Source: CAYOHG01 sp964465125 (lineage in GTDB: Bacteria; Planctomycetota; Phycisphaerae; UBA1845; Fen-1342). Taken from it: a stretch of 13,582 nt of DNA. A program made the position numbers and the translations under genes. Where the stretch lies: contig CAYXIO010000080.1 of NCBI GenBank assembly GCA_964465125.1, positions 1-13,582 of the forward strand. Reading direction: 5' to 3'. Below the pieces are notes generated by a model. That model saw nothing but the letters and a program-made list of their open reading frames with translations, made no database searches and was not told where the DNA came from. Shown one piece after another: positions 13,534 through 13,582 of the stretch (position 1 is the first letter of the stretch; each line of letters starts with the position of its first letter).

Positions 13534-13582
13534 ATGCAGTACGCCGTGTCAAGGCTCAGAATCTGCGGAAGAAGCGATTGAC

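Noticed and set aside
13547..13552. Perfect TTGACA on the minus strand as the -35 box of the secretin-like gene
   Set aside because: A -10 box at normal spacing would fall on the ribosome-binding site, and the sequence there (GACGGC) does not resemble one.

Overview
The window is GC-rich, densely coded DNA that looks like a planctomycete, perhaps a Phycisphaerae-like lineage. The main reason is that two secreted proteins end in the paired 'GD.TGDG..D..DLS.LL..FG' calcium-loop (dockerin-like) module that is very common in that phylum. A secretin-like exported protein and an oversized CusA-type pump fit the same assignment. The phylum call is inference, since no rRNA or marker gene is present.

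Layout: (1) 1-1002 (+), the 3' end of a pyruvate-dehydrogenase-type E2 gene that enters from outside the window. (2) 1243-2178 (+), an orphan lipoprotein. (3) 2315-4111 (-), a secreted di-heme cytochrome c peroxidase/MauG-family protein with a dockerin-like tail, convergent with the lipoprotein and separated from it by a strong hairpin without a T-tract. (4) 4324-6270 and 6328-10509 (+), a divergently transcribed pair encoding the membrane fusion protein and inner-membrane pump of a CusBA-type heavy-metal RND exporter. (5) 10610-11530 (-), a SAM-dependent methyltransferase with a basic, low-complexity N-terminus. (6) 11914-12516 (+), a secreted cupredoxin-like protein with the same dockerin-like tail. 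(7) 12620-13522 (-), an exported protein resembling the C-terminal part of planctomycete secretin-like proteins, convergent with the cupredoxin across another long hairpin. No RNA gene, CRISPR array or insertion sequence was seen.

The most coherent theme is copper and redox chemistry at the cell envelope: a Cu/Ag-type efflux pump, a divergently placed periplasmic peroxidase and a nearby cupredoxin. The most unusual items are architectural. The CusA homologue keeps the exact methionine triad and proton-relay residues of CusA, but carries a soluble insertion of about 250 residues between the second and third triad methionines and two extra hydrophobic segments before the first. Its CusB partner carries an N-terminal heavy-metal-binding motif, plus a DUF3347-like helical domain and a second, degenerate CPxxP...CP motif spliced in between the beta-barrel and C-terminal parts. 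No CusC/TolC-type outer-membrane channel, CusF or metal sensor is in the window. No clearly new multi-gene system could be demonstrated from the sequence alone.
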